Shown piece by piece: positions 24,106 through 31,894 of a stretch of DNA of 64,000 nucleotides. Source of the stretch: Novosphingobium rosa NBRC 15208 (GTDB lineage: Bacteria > Pseudomonadota > Alphaproteobacteria > Sphingomonadales > Sphingomonadaceae); NCBI RefSeq assembly GCF_001598555.1, contig NZ_BCZE01000037.1, positions 1-64,000 of the forward strand, in the 5' to 3' direction. Below the pieces are notes generated by a model that searched no databases, was not told the DNA's origin, and was given only the letters and a program-made list of their open reading frames with translations. Each line of letters begins with the position of its first letter. Position 1 is the stretch's first letter. Both the position numbers and the translations under genes were made by a program.

Positions 24106-26529
24106 TCAATAATAATGGAAGTGGAAATCCACGCCGACGCGGCGGGGCGTCAGCACGCCCTGCGCATAGTAGCGCTCGACCACGCCGGTGCGGGTCTGGT
24201 TGTAAGAGCTGACGTCATTGCTGATCGCGGTGACGGCATATTTGTTGAAGATGTTGTCGGCATAGACGCCGATGTCGAACGTCTTGGCGTGATAGGTGAC
24301 AGAGGCGCGGTGCAGCACATAGCCAGGAATATCCTGACCATTGCCGCGCAGGCCAATACGGGAATAGATATCGCCGGTGTAGGTGGTTGCCCAATTGGCC
24401 TCGATATCGCGTCCCTGGCTCAACGGGAAGGTGTAGGTCAGCTGGGCGCTGCCCGAGTTCTTGGCAGAACCCGGCAGGCGATCCCCAGCCTTCACGTCAT
24501 AGGCCACGCCGCCGCTGACCACCACGCCAGAGGCATCCTGCGTAAGATGCGCATCGGTGTAGGAATAGGTGCCCGCCAGCTGCAGGCGCGGTGTGATCTT
24601 GAACTGGCCTGAGAATTCAAAACCTTGCGATACGGCATCCTTGGCGTTGACCGTCACGCCCGTCGCGCCGTTGACAGTCTGGGTCGCAACCTGAATGTTG
24701 TTCCAGTTGACATGGAAAGCATCCACCGTGAATTGCAGGCGCTTGTCGAACAGCGATGCGCGGATGCCGATTTCCGCATTGCGCGTCTTGTCCGGCTTAT
24801 AGGACAGCTCATTGGGCAGGGCGCAGACATTCTGCCCCGGGCCAAGTGGCAGCACGCAGGGCGCCACGCGGTTGACATTGCCCGTGCGATAGCCCGTGCT
24901 GAAGGTGGCATAGGCCAGCAACTGATTGCTGAACTTGTAGGAGGTGTTCGCCTTCCAGACCGTGCCGCTGGCGCTGGTCGCGCCGGATTTGATGCGGCTG
25001 GCGGCGAATTGCACCAGCGGATAAGGGGTGCGGGCAAGGCCGCCGCCAGTCAGCGGCGTGTCGGTGCCGCCGGTGGCCATGGCGTCATAGTTGAAATAGC
25101 GCAGGCCGCCGGTCACTTGCCAGGCCTTGGTGATATGGAAGGTGCCTTCGCCATAGACCGCCTTTTCCTTGGTGGCGGTGTTCACGAAGGACATATATTC
25201 CAGATCGTCAGGGCGGTTAACGCCGATGTAATTGGCATAACCCGGCGTGTATTCGCGATAGTTGCGGTAATCGCGAAGATTGTTGTAGAAGCCGCCGACC
25301 ACCCAGCTGAACGGCCCGCCATGCGATGAGACCAGCCGCACTTCCTGGTTGAACTGACGGTAATATTCGGTCTGCGTGTTGTAGGACGAGAAAGCCGGGA
25401 AGGCTTCATAGCCGTAGTCCAGATCGAGCAGAAGGTCGGTGTTGTCGCCCTTGGTCTGGTTCTTCTGATTGGTAAAGGCGGTGGTCGCCACGAGCTGCGC
25501 GATGCCGAGGTTGACGTTGAACTCCGCCGAGAACAGATCGGAGATACGCGCGCTCGGCTCAAGATAGCGCCAGGGGGCTTCATAATTGCCGGTGCCCAGC
25601 ACGCCTGCGCCATTGGCCTGGCGGCCACCCGTACGGGTTTCCTGATGCGCGTAGGTGAAATAGGATTTGATGTCGGGATTGATCTCTACAAGCAGCTGGT
25701 TGCGGGTTGTGAAGGTGTGTTCGTAATTGACATCGCGCTTGCTGTAGAAGTTGGCGTTGTAATCGGCCTGCGTGCCGAAGGAACCTTGCGCCGCCGAGGT
25801 GCCCCGCACCGGCTGAGGGTTCGACACGCCCGGGTTCTTCAGCAGATGATTGTAATCGATAAAGCCGGGATTGTCATAGTAACCGACCACCGATCGCAGT
25901 GCGACATGATCCTTGATGATGGGAATATTCACCGCACCATCGATGTTGATGCCGGGCGATGAGCTGTGCGACTGTCCAAAGGCACGCTCATGGAAATCGA
26001 AGGAGAAATGGTCGGCAGTGGGGCGGTTGGGCATATAGCGCACCGCGCCCGACAGCGTGCCGAGCCCATAAAGCGTGCCTTGCGGGCCCTGAAGAACCTC
26101 GACCCGGCTGATGTCGATCAGCTTGAAGTCCAGATACATCGGAACTTCGCCAAGGTAAACGCCAAGCGAGTTCTGGTAATTGGAGCCACCTGCGCTGGTG
26201 CTGGAAGACGAGATGCCGCGCAGGATGATGTTGCCGGTCGATCCGGGGCCCGTATCGACCACCGTCATGCCGGGCGTAAAGGCCGACAGCGATTTGACAT
26301 CATCGATGCGTTGCTTGGAAAGCTGTTCCGCGCTGACGGCACTGATGTTGATCGGCGCGTCCTGAATCGTGGTGGAGCGGCGGGTGGCCGTGACCACGAT
26401 TTCATTGGCCGCACCCGGTGCGGCGCTTGCGGGATCCGGCGCAGCATCGGCTGCAAAGGCCGGGGCGGACGCGGCGCCCATCAGCATGGTCGCGCATAAT
26501 AACGACTTACGGAAAGATTGCTCGGTCAC
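24106..26529 (-). CDS. TonB-dependent receptor
   Basis: About 807 residues. A signal peptide ending APAFAADA is followed by NEIVVTATRR (TonB box), a plug domain (DAPINISAVSAEQL; VEVLQGPQGTLYG) and a 22-strand barrel ending in an aromatic-rich FHFHYY. The open frame extends to a TTG at 26565, but GTG at 26529 (VTEQSFRKSLL) has an AAGGGGG site and directly begins the signal peptide, so it is preferred. It is the first gene of the receptor-ferredoxin-MBL-MBL set; the ligand is unknown. It is divergent from the guanidine/urea operon. Confidence 0.85.
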   Translation of the reverse strand: MTEQSFRKSLLCATMLMGAASAPAFAADAAPDPASAAPGAANEIVVTATRRSTTIQDAPINISAVSAEQLSKQRIDDVKSLSAFTPGMTVVDTGPGSTGNIILRGISSSSTSAGGSNYQNSLGVYLGEVPMYLDFKLIDISRVEVLQGPQGTLYGLGTLSGAVRYMPNRPTADHFSFDFHERAFGQSHSSSPGINIDGAVNIPIIKDHVALRSVVGYYDNPGFIDYNHLLKNPGVSNPQPVRGTSAAQGSFGTQADYNANFYSKRDVNYEHTFTTRNQLLVEINPDIKSYFTYAHQETRTGGRQANGAGVLGTGNYEAPWRYLEPSARISDLFSAEFNVNLGIAQLVATTAFTNQKNQTKGDNTDLLLDLDYGYEAFPAFSSYNTQTEYYRQFNQEVRLVSSHGGPFSWVVGGFYNNLRDYRNYREYTPGYANYIGVNRPDDLEYMSFVNTATKEKAVYGEGTFHITKAWQVTGGLRYFNYDAMATGGTDTPLTGGGLARTPYPLVQFAASRIKSGATSASGTVWKANTSYKFSNQLLAYATFSTGYRTGNVNRVAPCVLPLGPGQNVCALPNELSYKPDKTRNAEIGIRASLFDKRLQFTVDAFHVNWNNIQVATQTVNGATGVTVNAKDAVSQGFEFSGQFKITPRLQLAGTYSYTDAHLTQDASGVVVSGGVAYDVKAGDRLPGSAKNSGSAQLTYTFPLSQGRDIEANWATTYTGDIYSRIGLRGNGQDIPGYVLHRASVTYHAKTFDIGVYADNIFNKYAVTAISNDVSSYNQTRTGVVERYYAQGVLTPRRVGVDFHFHYY

Positions 26530-27154
26530 TTCGGCCCCCTTCTGTCTTGAAAAAGCCTGTCGCAAAGTGACATCCCCTCATGGACGCCTGACTATGCCAG
26601 TGTCGTCAGCCAGATCTTGGCCATTATTCCCTGATGGAACCCCGAATGGAGAAGGCGTTCCACGTTTTACTCTTGGATTGGCCCGGCATGGACACGATGC
26701 AGGAGGGTCTTCTGCCGGGCGATGCTCATACGCTATTGATATTACCTAGATGGTCAAGCGTAATAATTTTTGTGCGTTGCAGTATGAAGGGATTGCGCAT
26801 CATCCGCAGGAATAGCGCGATATTTCCCAAACGATCCTTGCGGCAAGCGCCGTAATCATGCGCATGCTTGAAGGCGGAAATGCGTGTGGCGTTCATCGAA
26901 ACAGTCATGAAGAAGCTTCCTGATTCGCAGTGGAGCCATGTTCATAAAGGTAATGAAAAACGGATGTTTATCTGATGATTTCGGGCGCATGACCTCAGCC
27001 GGCGAGAAGCGCCTGATAGGTCGCTTCTCGCCGCTCTGCGTCCGGATTTTCCGAGAGGCAAGCTGACTTGATATTACCAATCATCGAATACGTAATATTT
27101 CCACTGGACAGTTTGGCGGATCGTCGCAATGCTGCAATGCGAAGGGGACGAATC
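26530..27154. promoter_or_regulatory. divergent control region, no gene seen
   Basis: These 625 bp between the TonB receptor and the ABC importer are AT-richer than their surroundings and contain no convincing gene. The 11-mer TTGATATTACC occurs at 26736-26746 and 27068-27078, one towards each gene. A perfect 11-bp stem (27001-27011 with 27022-27032) encloses a small CCT/AGG loop. I looked for the conserved blocks of guanidine riboswitch classes I to III and did not find them. Confidence 0.5.
27001..27032 (+). promoter_or_regulatory. strong leader hairpin upstream of ABC operon
   Basis: GGCGAGAAGCG pairs perfectly with CGCTTCTCGCC around a 10-base loop. There is no T-run after it on either strand. 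It lies 123 bp before the start of the substrate-binding protein and may be part of the transcribed leader. Confidence 0.45.
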
Positions 27155-28237
27155 ATGCCAGGATCATTCCGCAAGACCCGCAATCTCACCCTGATGGCCG
27201 CCGTGTTTCTGGCGGCATCCTGCTCTCCCTCTACCAGCGACAGCGCCAAGCCGCGTCATGAATTCAACATCGGCTGGTCGATCTACACCGGTTGGATGCC
27301 ATGGCCTTATGCGCAGCAGGCCGGTATCGTGAAGAAGTGGGAAGATAAATACGGTATCAAGATCAACATCGTTCAGGTGAACGACTATGTTGAATCGGTC
27401 AATCAATACACCGCCGGAAAGTTCGACGGCGTCACGGTCACCAATATGGACGCGCTGACCATCCCGGCTGCAGGCGGCAAGGACACCAGCGCGATTATTC
27501 TTGGAGATTATTCCAACGGCAATGATGGCATCCTTGTGAAGGGTGGCGACAAAGTTGGCGATATCAAGGGCAAGTCGATCTATCTGGCCGAGCTGACGGT
27601 GTCGCATTATCTGCTGGGCCGCGCGCTCGATACCGCCAAATTGTCGTTCAATGATGTGAAGACCGTCAATACGTCAGATGCCGATATCGTGGGGGCCTTC
27701 GCCAGCCCGGACGTCAAGGCCGCGGTGGCGTGGAACCCGCAGCTTTCGACCATGAAGGCGCAGGACGGGGTGAAGCAGGTCTTCAGCTCCGCCGATGTGC
27801 CGGGCGAGATCCTCGATCTGCTGGTGGTCGATACCAACACGCTCAAGGCCAATCCCAATCTGGGCAAGGCGCTGGCGGGCATCTGGTATGACACGGTGAC
27901 GCTGATGAAGAATCCTGACGCCAAGGGTAAGGAAGCCCGCGCCCAGATGGCCAAGCTGGCGGGCGCAAAGCCCGACGTCTTCGACAGTCAGATCGCCACG
28001 ACCTATCTTTATGACGATCCCAAGGCGGCTGTCGCGGCAACAACGGCTCCGGCGCTGGAAACGACCATGAAGAGGGTGCGTGACTTCAGCTTCTCCAAGG
28101 GGCTGTTCAAGGGCGCGACGTCCGCGGACGCCGTGGGCATTGGTTTCCCTGGCGGCAAGACTTTGGGCGACAGCCAGCATGTCACGCTGCGTTTCGACGA
28201 AAGCTTTATGAAAATGGCCGCTGACGGCAAGCTGTAA
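27155..28237 (+). CDS. ABC importer substrate-binding lipoprotein (urea/guanidine carboxylase region)
   Basis: About 360 residues. The N-terminus is a lipoprotein signal (LMAAVFLAASC, lipobox LAASC). The mature part is a NitT/TauT-like periplasmic binding protein (FNIGWSIYTGWMPWPYAQQAG; FDGVTVTNMDALTIPAAGGKD), the type regularly found beside urea-carboxylase genes. It should capture the substrate in the periplasm for the permease and ATPase that follow. The start at 27155 has AAGGGG 8 nt upstream; an upstream in-frame start would spoil the signal sequence. Confidence 0.85.
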   Translation: MPGSFRKTRNLTLMAAVFLAASCSPSTSDSAKPRHEFNIGWSIYTGWMPWPYAQQAGIVKKWEDKYGIKINIVQVNDYVESVNQYTAGKFDGVTVTNMDALTIPAAGGKDTSAIILGDYSNGNDGILVKGGDKVGDIKGKSIYLAELTVSHYLLGRALDTAKLSFNDVKTVNTSDADIVGAFASPDVKAAVAWNPQLSTMKAQDGVKQVFSSADVPGEILDLLVVDTNTLKANPNLGKALAGIWYDTVTLMKNPDAKGKEARAQMAKLAGAKPDVFDSQIATTYLYDDPKAAVAATTAPALETTMKRVRDFSFSKGLFKGATSADAVGIGFPGGKTLGDSQHVTLRFDESFMKMAADGKL

Positions 28238-28268
28238 TCGCTTGGGTTTCGCGCTCCATCAAGGTGCT

Positions 28269-29090
28269 ATGAAGATGCGTTGGGTCAACCGTCACATGCG
28301 GCGGCAGGATCGCCTATTTTTGGGCGGGCTGCCGATTGCGCTGCTGCTGCTGCTCTATCTGTTCATGGCGATGCAGCGCCACAGCATCAATCCTGCCGAC
28401 AAGATCCTGCCCCTGCCCGGCGGCATGGCGCAGAGCCTTGGTGCGCTGATGGCCCAGCCCGATCCCCTCTCGGGCAAACTGATCTTTGTGGCTGATACCA
28501 TGGCCAGTCTGGAGCGGCTTGGCATCGGCATCGGCATCTCCACCCTGATCGCGCTGTTTGCGGGGCTTGCGCTGGGCGTGCTGCCGCCGGTGCGCGCAGC
28601 CTTCGGGCCGCTGGTGACGGGCATTGCCGTGATCCCGCCGATCGCCCTGCTGCCGATCCTGTTTATCGCGCTGGGGTTGGGCGAAACCGCCAAGATCGCG
28701 CTGATCGTGCTGGGCATTGCCCCTGCCATGCTGCGCGATCTGGCAGGCCATGTTGCGGCCCTTCCGCGTGAGCAGATCATCAAGGCGCAGACTTTGGGCG
28801 CCGGCAGTTGGCAGATCATGATCCGTGTTGCCCTGCCTCAAGCCATGCCCCGTCTGCTGCAGGTGGTGCGCCTGTCGCTCGGCCCGGCATGGGTGTTCCT
28901 GATTTCCGCAGAGGCGATCGCTTCGGATGTCGGCCTTGGCTATCGGATCTTTCTGGTGCGGCGTTATCTGGCGATGGATGTGATCATTCCCTATGTCGTG
29001 TGGATCGCCTTGCTGGCGATCCTGATGGATGCCGCACTGGCGCTGATGAGCCGCCGTCTCTTCCCCTGGGCCCATGGAGCAAGCCATTGA
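28269..29090 (+). CDS. ABC importer permease (NitT/TauT type)
   Basis: About 273 residues with six predicted membrane helices. The cytoplasmic EAA loop is recognisable (LPREQIIKAQTLGAGSWQIMIRVALPQAMPRLL, read in sections). The partners are the binding protein 31 bp upstream and the ATPase whose TTG start overlaps this stop (TTGA). The start may be ATG 28269 or 28275; AAGGTG at 28261 is better spaced for the latter. Confidence 0.87.
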   Translation: MKMRWVNRHMRRQDRLFLGGLPIALLLLLYLFMAMQRHSINPADKILPLPGGMAQSLGALMAQPDPLSGKLIFVADTMASLERLGIGIGISTLIALFAGLALGVLPPVRAAFGPLVTGIAVIPPIALLPILFIALGLGETAKIALIVLGIAPAMLRDLAGHVAALPREQIIKAQTLGAGSWQIMIRVALPQAMPRLLQVVRLSLGPAWVFLISAEAIASDVGLGYRIFLVRRYLAMDVIIPYVVWIALLAILMDAALALMSRRLFPWAHGASH

Positions 29091-29872
29091 GCGCGCTTCT
29101 CAGCCTTCGCGGCGTCTGGGTCGAATATGGCGACAAGGTCGTGCTGGAGAAGGTCGACCTCGATGTCGAGGCGGGGTCTTTCGTCTCCATCGTCGGCCCT
29201 TCTGGTGCGGGCAAGAGCAGCTTCCTGCGCGTCATCCTGGGGCAGGAAGTGCCGACACGCGGCAGCATCCTGCTCGATGGCGTCCCGCTTGCTCCTGAAT
29301 GCGGCCCTGATCGCGGCGTCGTTTTCCAGCGCTATTCGGTCTTCCCGCATCTGACCGCGCTGCGCAATGTGGTGTTCGGGCTGGAATGCGAGAAGGCGCC
29401 GTTGGCCGCAAGGCTCTTCGGCAGCGCCCGCCGCGCCGCCGAGGAAGAGGCTGCCGCCATGCTCAAGGCCGTGGGGCTGGGTGACAGTCTGCATCTCTAC
29501 CCGGCGCAAATGTCGGGCGGCATGCAGCAGCGCCTGGCCATTGCGCAGGCTTTGCTCAAGCGCCCGCGTATTCTGCTGCTGGATGAACCCTTCGGTGCGC
29601 TCGATCCCGGCATCCGCGCTGATATGCATGCGCTGATCCGCCAGTTGTGGAGCGATTATGCCCTGACCATCATCATGGTCACGCATGATATTCGCGAGGC
29701 TTTCAGCCTTGGCACCCGCGTTCTGGCGCTCGACAAGCGCCGCCATGACCCGCATGCGCCGCATCGTTACGGCGCCACGGCGGTTTATGACCTGCAACTC
29801 GACCGTAAGGACAGAAAACCTCTCGGTATTACGGTTGACAATAAAGGTAATAAATTAGAGGCTGCGCTATGA
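29087..29872 (+). CDS. ABC importer ATP-binding protein
   Basis: About 261 residues. Walker A is GPSGAGKS (37-44), then Q-loop VVFQRYSVFPHL, signature MSGGMQQR, Walker B ILLLDEPFGALD and the H-loop VTHDIREAF. The start is TTG at 29087, overlapping the permease stop by three bases with GGAG 7 nt before; longer readings in this frame are antisense-like and lack similarity. A C-terminal extension after the ATPase core (RRHDPHAPHRYGATAVYDLQL) may contact a regulator or another subunit. Confidence 0.88.
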   Translation: MSALLSLRGVWVEYGDKVVLEKVDLDVEAGSFVSIVGPSGAGKSSFLRVILGQEVPTRGSILLDGVPLAPECGPDRGVVFQRYSVFPHLTALRNVVFGLECEKAPLAARLFGSARRAAEEEAAAMLKAVGLGDSLHLYPAQMSGGMQQRLAIAQALLKRPRILLLDEPFGALDPGIRADMHALIRQLWSDYALTIIMVTHDIREAFSLGTRVLALDKRRHDPHAPHRYGATAVYDLQLDRKDRKPLGITVDNKGNKLEAAL

Positions 29873-30336
29873 GTTCAGAATCGACCCTGGCCCGCCTCAG
29901 CATCAGCCTGCCCGCCGACCTTTTTCGACAGCTCGACATGATGGTGGAGGAGCGGGAACTGCCCTCCCGTTCGCAGCTGATCTCCGAGCTGATCCGCCAC
30001 GCGCTGGCCGAGCATGAAGCGCTGATCCGGCCCGAGGAGATGCTCGCGGGCACGATCACGCTGGTCTATCGCGGCGAGCGTGGCCGCGTCCGCCATCAGC
30101 TCGCCCAGACCGAAGCGGAATTTCTGCGCGAAGTGATTTCCGCGCAGCATGTTTTTCTTGAGGACGACCAGTCGCTGGAGGTGCTGCTGGTGCAGGGCCC
30201 GGCGATAAGGCTGAAGGAATTGTGCGATGCGTTGCGCCGGGTGCGCGGCGTGCAGCAACTTGAACTCGTCACCACCACGGCGCTTCTGCCTCCTTTGCAT
30301 GAGCAGGACGCCAAGCGGAAAGGAACAGGCGAATGA
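29869..30336 (+). CDS. NikR-like ribbon-helix-helix regulator with degraded nickel site
   Basis: 155 residues. Residues 7-48 form a CopG/MetJ-type ribbon-helix-helix (LARLSISLPADLFRQLDMMV, then SRSQLISELIRHAL). The C-terminal half is a NikR-like ACT/ferredoxin fold. Aligned from memory to E. coli NikR, the nickel ligands H76, H87, H89 and C95 correspond to A83, H94, F96 and S102, so three of four are gone. It overlaps the ATPase and the next gene by ATGA at both ends and is thus embedded in the operon. It is the likely local regulator, sensing something other than nickel. Confidence 0.82.
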   Translation: MSSESTLARLSISLPADLFRQLDMMVEERELPSRSQLISELIRHALAEHEALIRPEEMLAGTITLVYRGERGRVRHQLAQTEAEFLREVISAQHVFLEDDQSLEVLLVQGPAIRLKELCDALRRVRGVQQLELVTTTALLPPLHEQDAKRKGTGE

Positions 30337-31157
30337 GCCAAATTCTGGCCAACCCGCTCGCCGCGCGCGATCACGCCCGCGCCATGGGCGGCACGCAGGT
30401 CGAGACCATGCCGATCATCCCGCCGGTCGCCAGCGACCTGCCCGAGGGTGTGGCGGCAGAGGATCTGCTGTGGGAAGAGACCATCGCGGCAGGCGGCTAT
30501 GCCACGCGGCGCCTGGCGCGCGGCACGCGGCTGCGGCTGATCGATCTGCAGGGCGATGCCTGTGCTTCGCTGATGCTCTTCAACGCGGAGATGCCCACCG
30601 AAAGGCTCAATGTCGCCGACACGGTCAAGATCCAGTGGAACGCCTATCTGGAGGCGGGCAAGCTGCTGCTTTCGGATATGGGCCGGGTGCTGGTGAGCAT
30701 TCTGGAGGATGACGCGGCAACCCATGACACCTTCTGCGGCACCTCCAACGAGGCGGTCAACACGCGCAAATATGGTGATGGCCGCAACAGCGGCGCCTTT
30801 CCCAACGGGCGCGACCGCTTGCTGCTGGGCGCCGCCAAGCATGGGCTCGGCCGCCGCGACGTGCATCCCTGCATCAACCTGTTCAAGGGCACGCGCATCG
30901 AGGCGGACGGCACGATCACCCCGGTGATTGGCCCCTTCGATGCGGGCCGCAGCGTGACCCTGCGCGCGGAAATGGATGTGATCGTGGTCATCGCCAACTG
31001 CCCCCATGTGCTTGACCCGCGCGAGGCGTGGACGGTTGCGCCGCTGCGCGTTTCCGCCTGGCGCGGCGCGGTCACCCCCCCGCAAGACCCTATTCGCAAT
31101 GCGACGCCGGAGGGCCTGCGCGCCTTTCAGAACGTCGAGGATTATTACCGCCGCTAG
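30333..31157 (+). CDS. DUF1989 protein, urea-carboxylase-associated protein 2 (carboxyguanidine deiminase subunit)
   Basis: 274 residues of the DUF1989 family, longer than its partner at 31259. Family blocks are RLIDLQGDACASLMLFNA, FCGTSNE, GRRDVHPCINLFKG and TLRAEMDVIVVIANCPHVLDP, with conserved Cys/His probably binding metal. In recent work this pair (CgdA/CgdB), long called urea-carboxylase-associated proteins, was shown to hydrolyse carboxyguanidine to allophanate and ammonia. I do not assign the A/B letter with confidence. It overlaps the NikR-like gene by ATGA; its TAG stop lies in the intergenic repeat. Confidence 0.82.
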   Translation: MSQILANPLAARDHARAMGGTQVETMPIIPPVASDLPEGVAAEDLLWEETIAAGGYATRRLARGTRLRLIDLQGDACASLMLFNAEMPTERLNVADTVKIQWNAYLEAGKLLLSDMGRVLVSILEDDAATHDTFCGTSNEAVNTRKYGDGRNSGAFPNGRDRLLLGAAKHGLGRRDVHPCINLFKGTRIEADGTITPVIGPFDAGRSVTLRAEMDVIVVIANCPHVLDPREAWTVAPLRVSAWRGAVTPPQDPIRNATPEGLRAFQNVEDYYRR

Positions 31158-31206
31158 AGCCGCTTAACCCGCTCCAGATTCTGTTTGACCGCGTTTTCGC
31201 GCGGGT
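31154..31206. repeat. structured intergenic repeat, degenerate copy C
   Basis: Between the two DUF1989 genes, CTAGAGC begins the element and provides the TAG stop of the upstream gene. AGATTCTGTTTGACCGCG and TTTTCGCG follow, matching one half of copy A (22430-22534) in opposite orientation relative to transcription. It is shortened and its stem is poor. Confidence 0.5.
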
Positions 31207-31258
31207 GAGGCCCTGCGCCCGCCGCATGCGACAACGCCCAGTTGCAAGGAAGGCCGCC

Positions 31259-31894
31259 ATGAGCGCTGATCCTCATCTCTCCGGACTGACCGGCACCCCG
31301 ATCCATGACGAGATCGTGCCCGCCCGCGCGCCCTGGCTGCATACGGTGAAGGCCGGGCAGACTCTGCGCATCGTCGATCTGGAAGGCAATCAGGCGGTGG
31401 ATTTCATGATCTATGCCGCCGCCGATGATGCCGAGCGTTACAGCGCGCAGGATACGGTCTCGGCGCAAGGCAATCTGTTCCTGCGCGGCGGCAGCGTGCT
31501 GCTCTCCAACGAGGGCCGCCCGATGATGACGATCACCGGCACCTCGGTGGAGTATCATGACACGATCGGCGGCGCCTGCTCCTGCGAGTCCAACACATTG
31601 CGTTACGGCCACCACACCAAGTCGCAACACGCCTGCGTCGAGAACTTCCTCGAAGCCAATCTGGCGCAGGGCCGCGGCAAGCGCGACATCGTGTCCAACA
31701 TCAACTTCTTCATGAATGTGCCGGTGGAGGCCGATGGCGCGCTGGGCATTGTCGATGGCATTTCCGCGCCCGGCCTGCTGGTCGATCTGCGCGCGGAGAT
31801 GGATGTGATCGTGGCGGTGTCCAACTGCCCGCAGATCAACAATCCCTGCAACGCCTTCAACCCCACCCCCGTGCGCATGATCGTCGCGGCATGA
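31259..31894 (+). CDS. DUF1989 protein, urea-carboxylase-associated protein 1 (carboxyguanidine deiminase subunit)
   Basis: 211 residues of the DUF1989 family, paralogous to the preceding gene. It has a Cys-rich block GGACSCESNTLRYGHHTKS, a likely metal site, and RIVDLEGNQAVDFMIY. With the other DUF1989 protein it should form the heteromeric carboxyguanidine deiminase (established for homologues). The start at 31259 has AAGGAAGG 5 nt upstream. Its TGA overlaps the ATG of the carboxylase (ATGA), indicating coupled translation. Confidence 0.85.
   Translation: MSADPHLSGLTGTPIHDEIVPARAPWLHTVKAGQTLRIVDLEGNQAVDFMIYAAADDAERYSAQDTVSAQGNLFLRGGSVLLSNEGRPMMTITGTSVEYHDTIGGACSCESNTLRYGHHTKSQHACVENFLEANLAQGRGKRDIVSNINFFMNVPVEADGALGIVDGISAPGLLVDLRAEMDVIVAVSNCPQINNPCNAFNPTPVRMIVAA

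Noticed and set aside
26634..27080. Small open frames in the divergent control region
   Set aside because: They are short, overlap each other on both strands, lack ribosome sites with sensible spacing and encode no recognisable domain.
26530..27154. Guanidine riboswitch upstream of the ABC/carboxylase operon
   Set aside because: The conserved blocks of class I, the paired ACGR-loop hairpins of class II and the class III core were looked for and not seen; a covariance search would be decisive.
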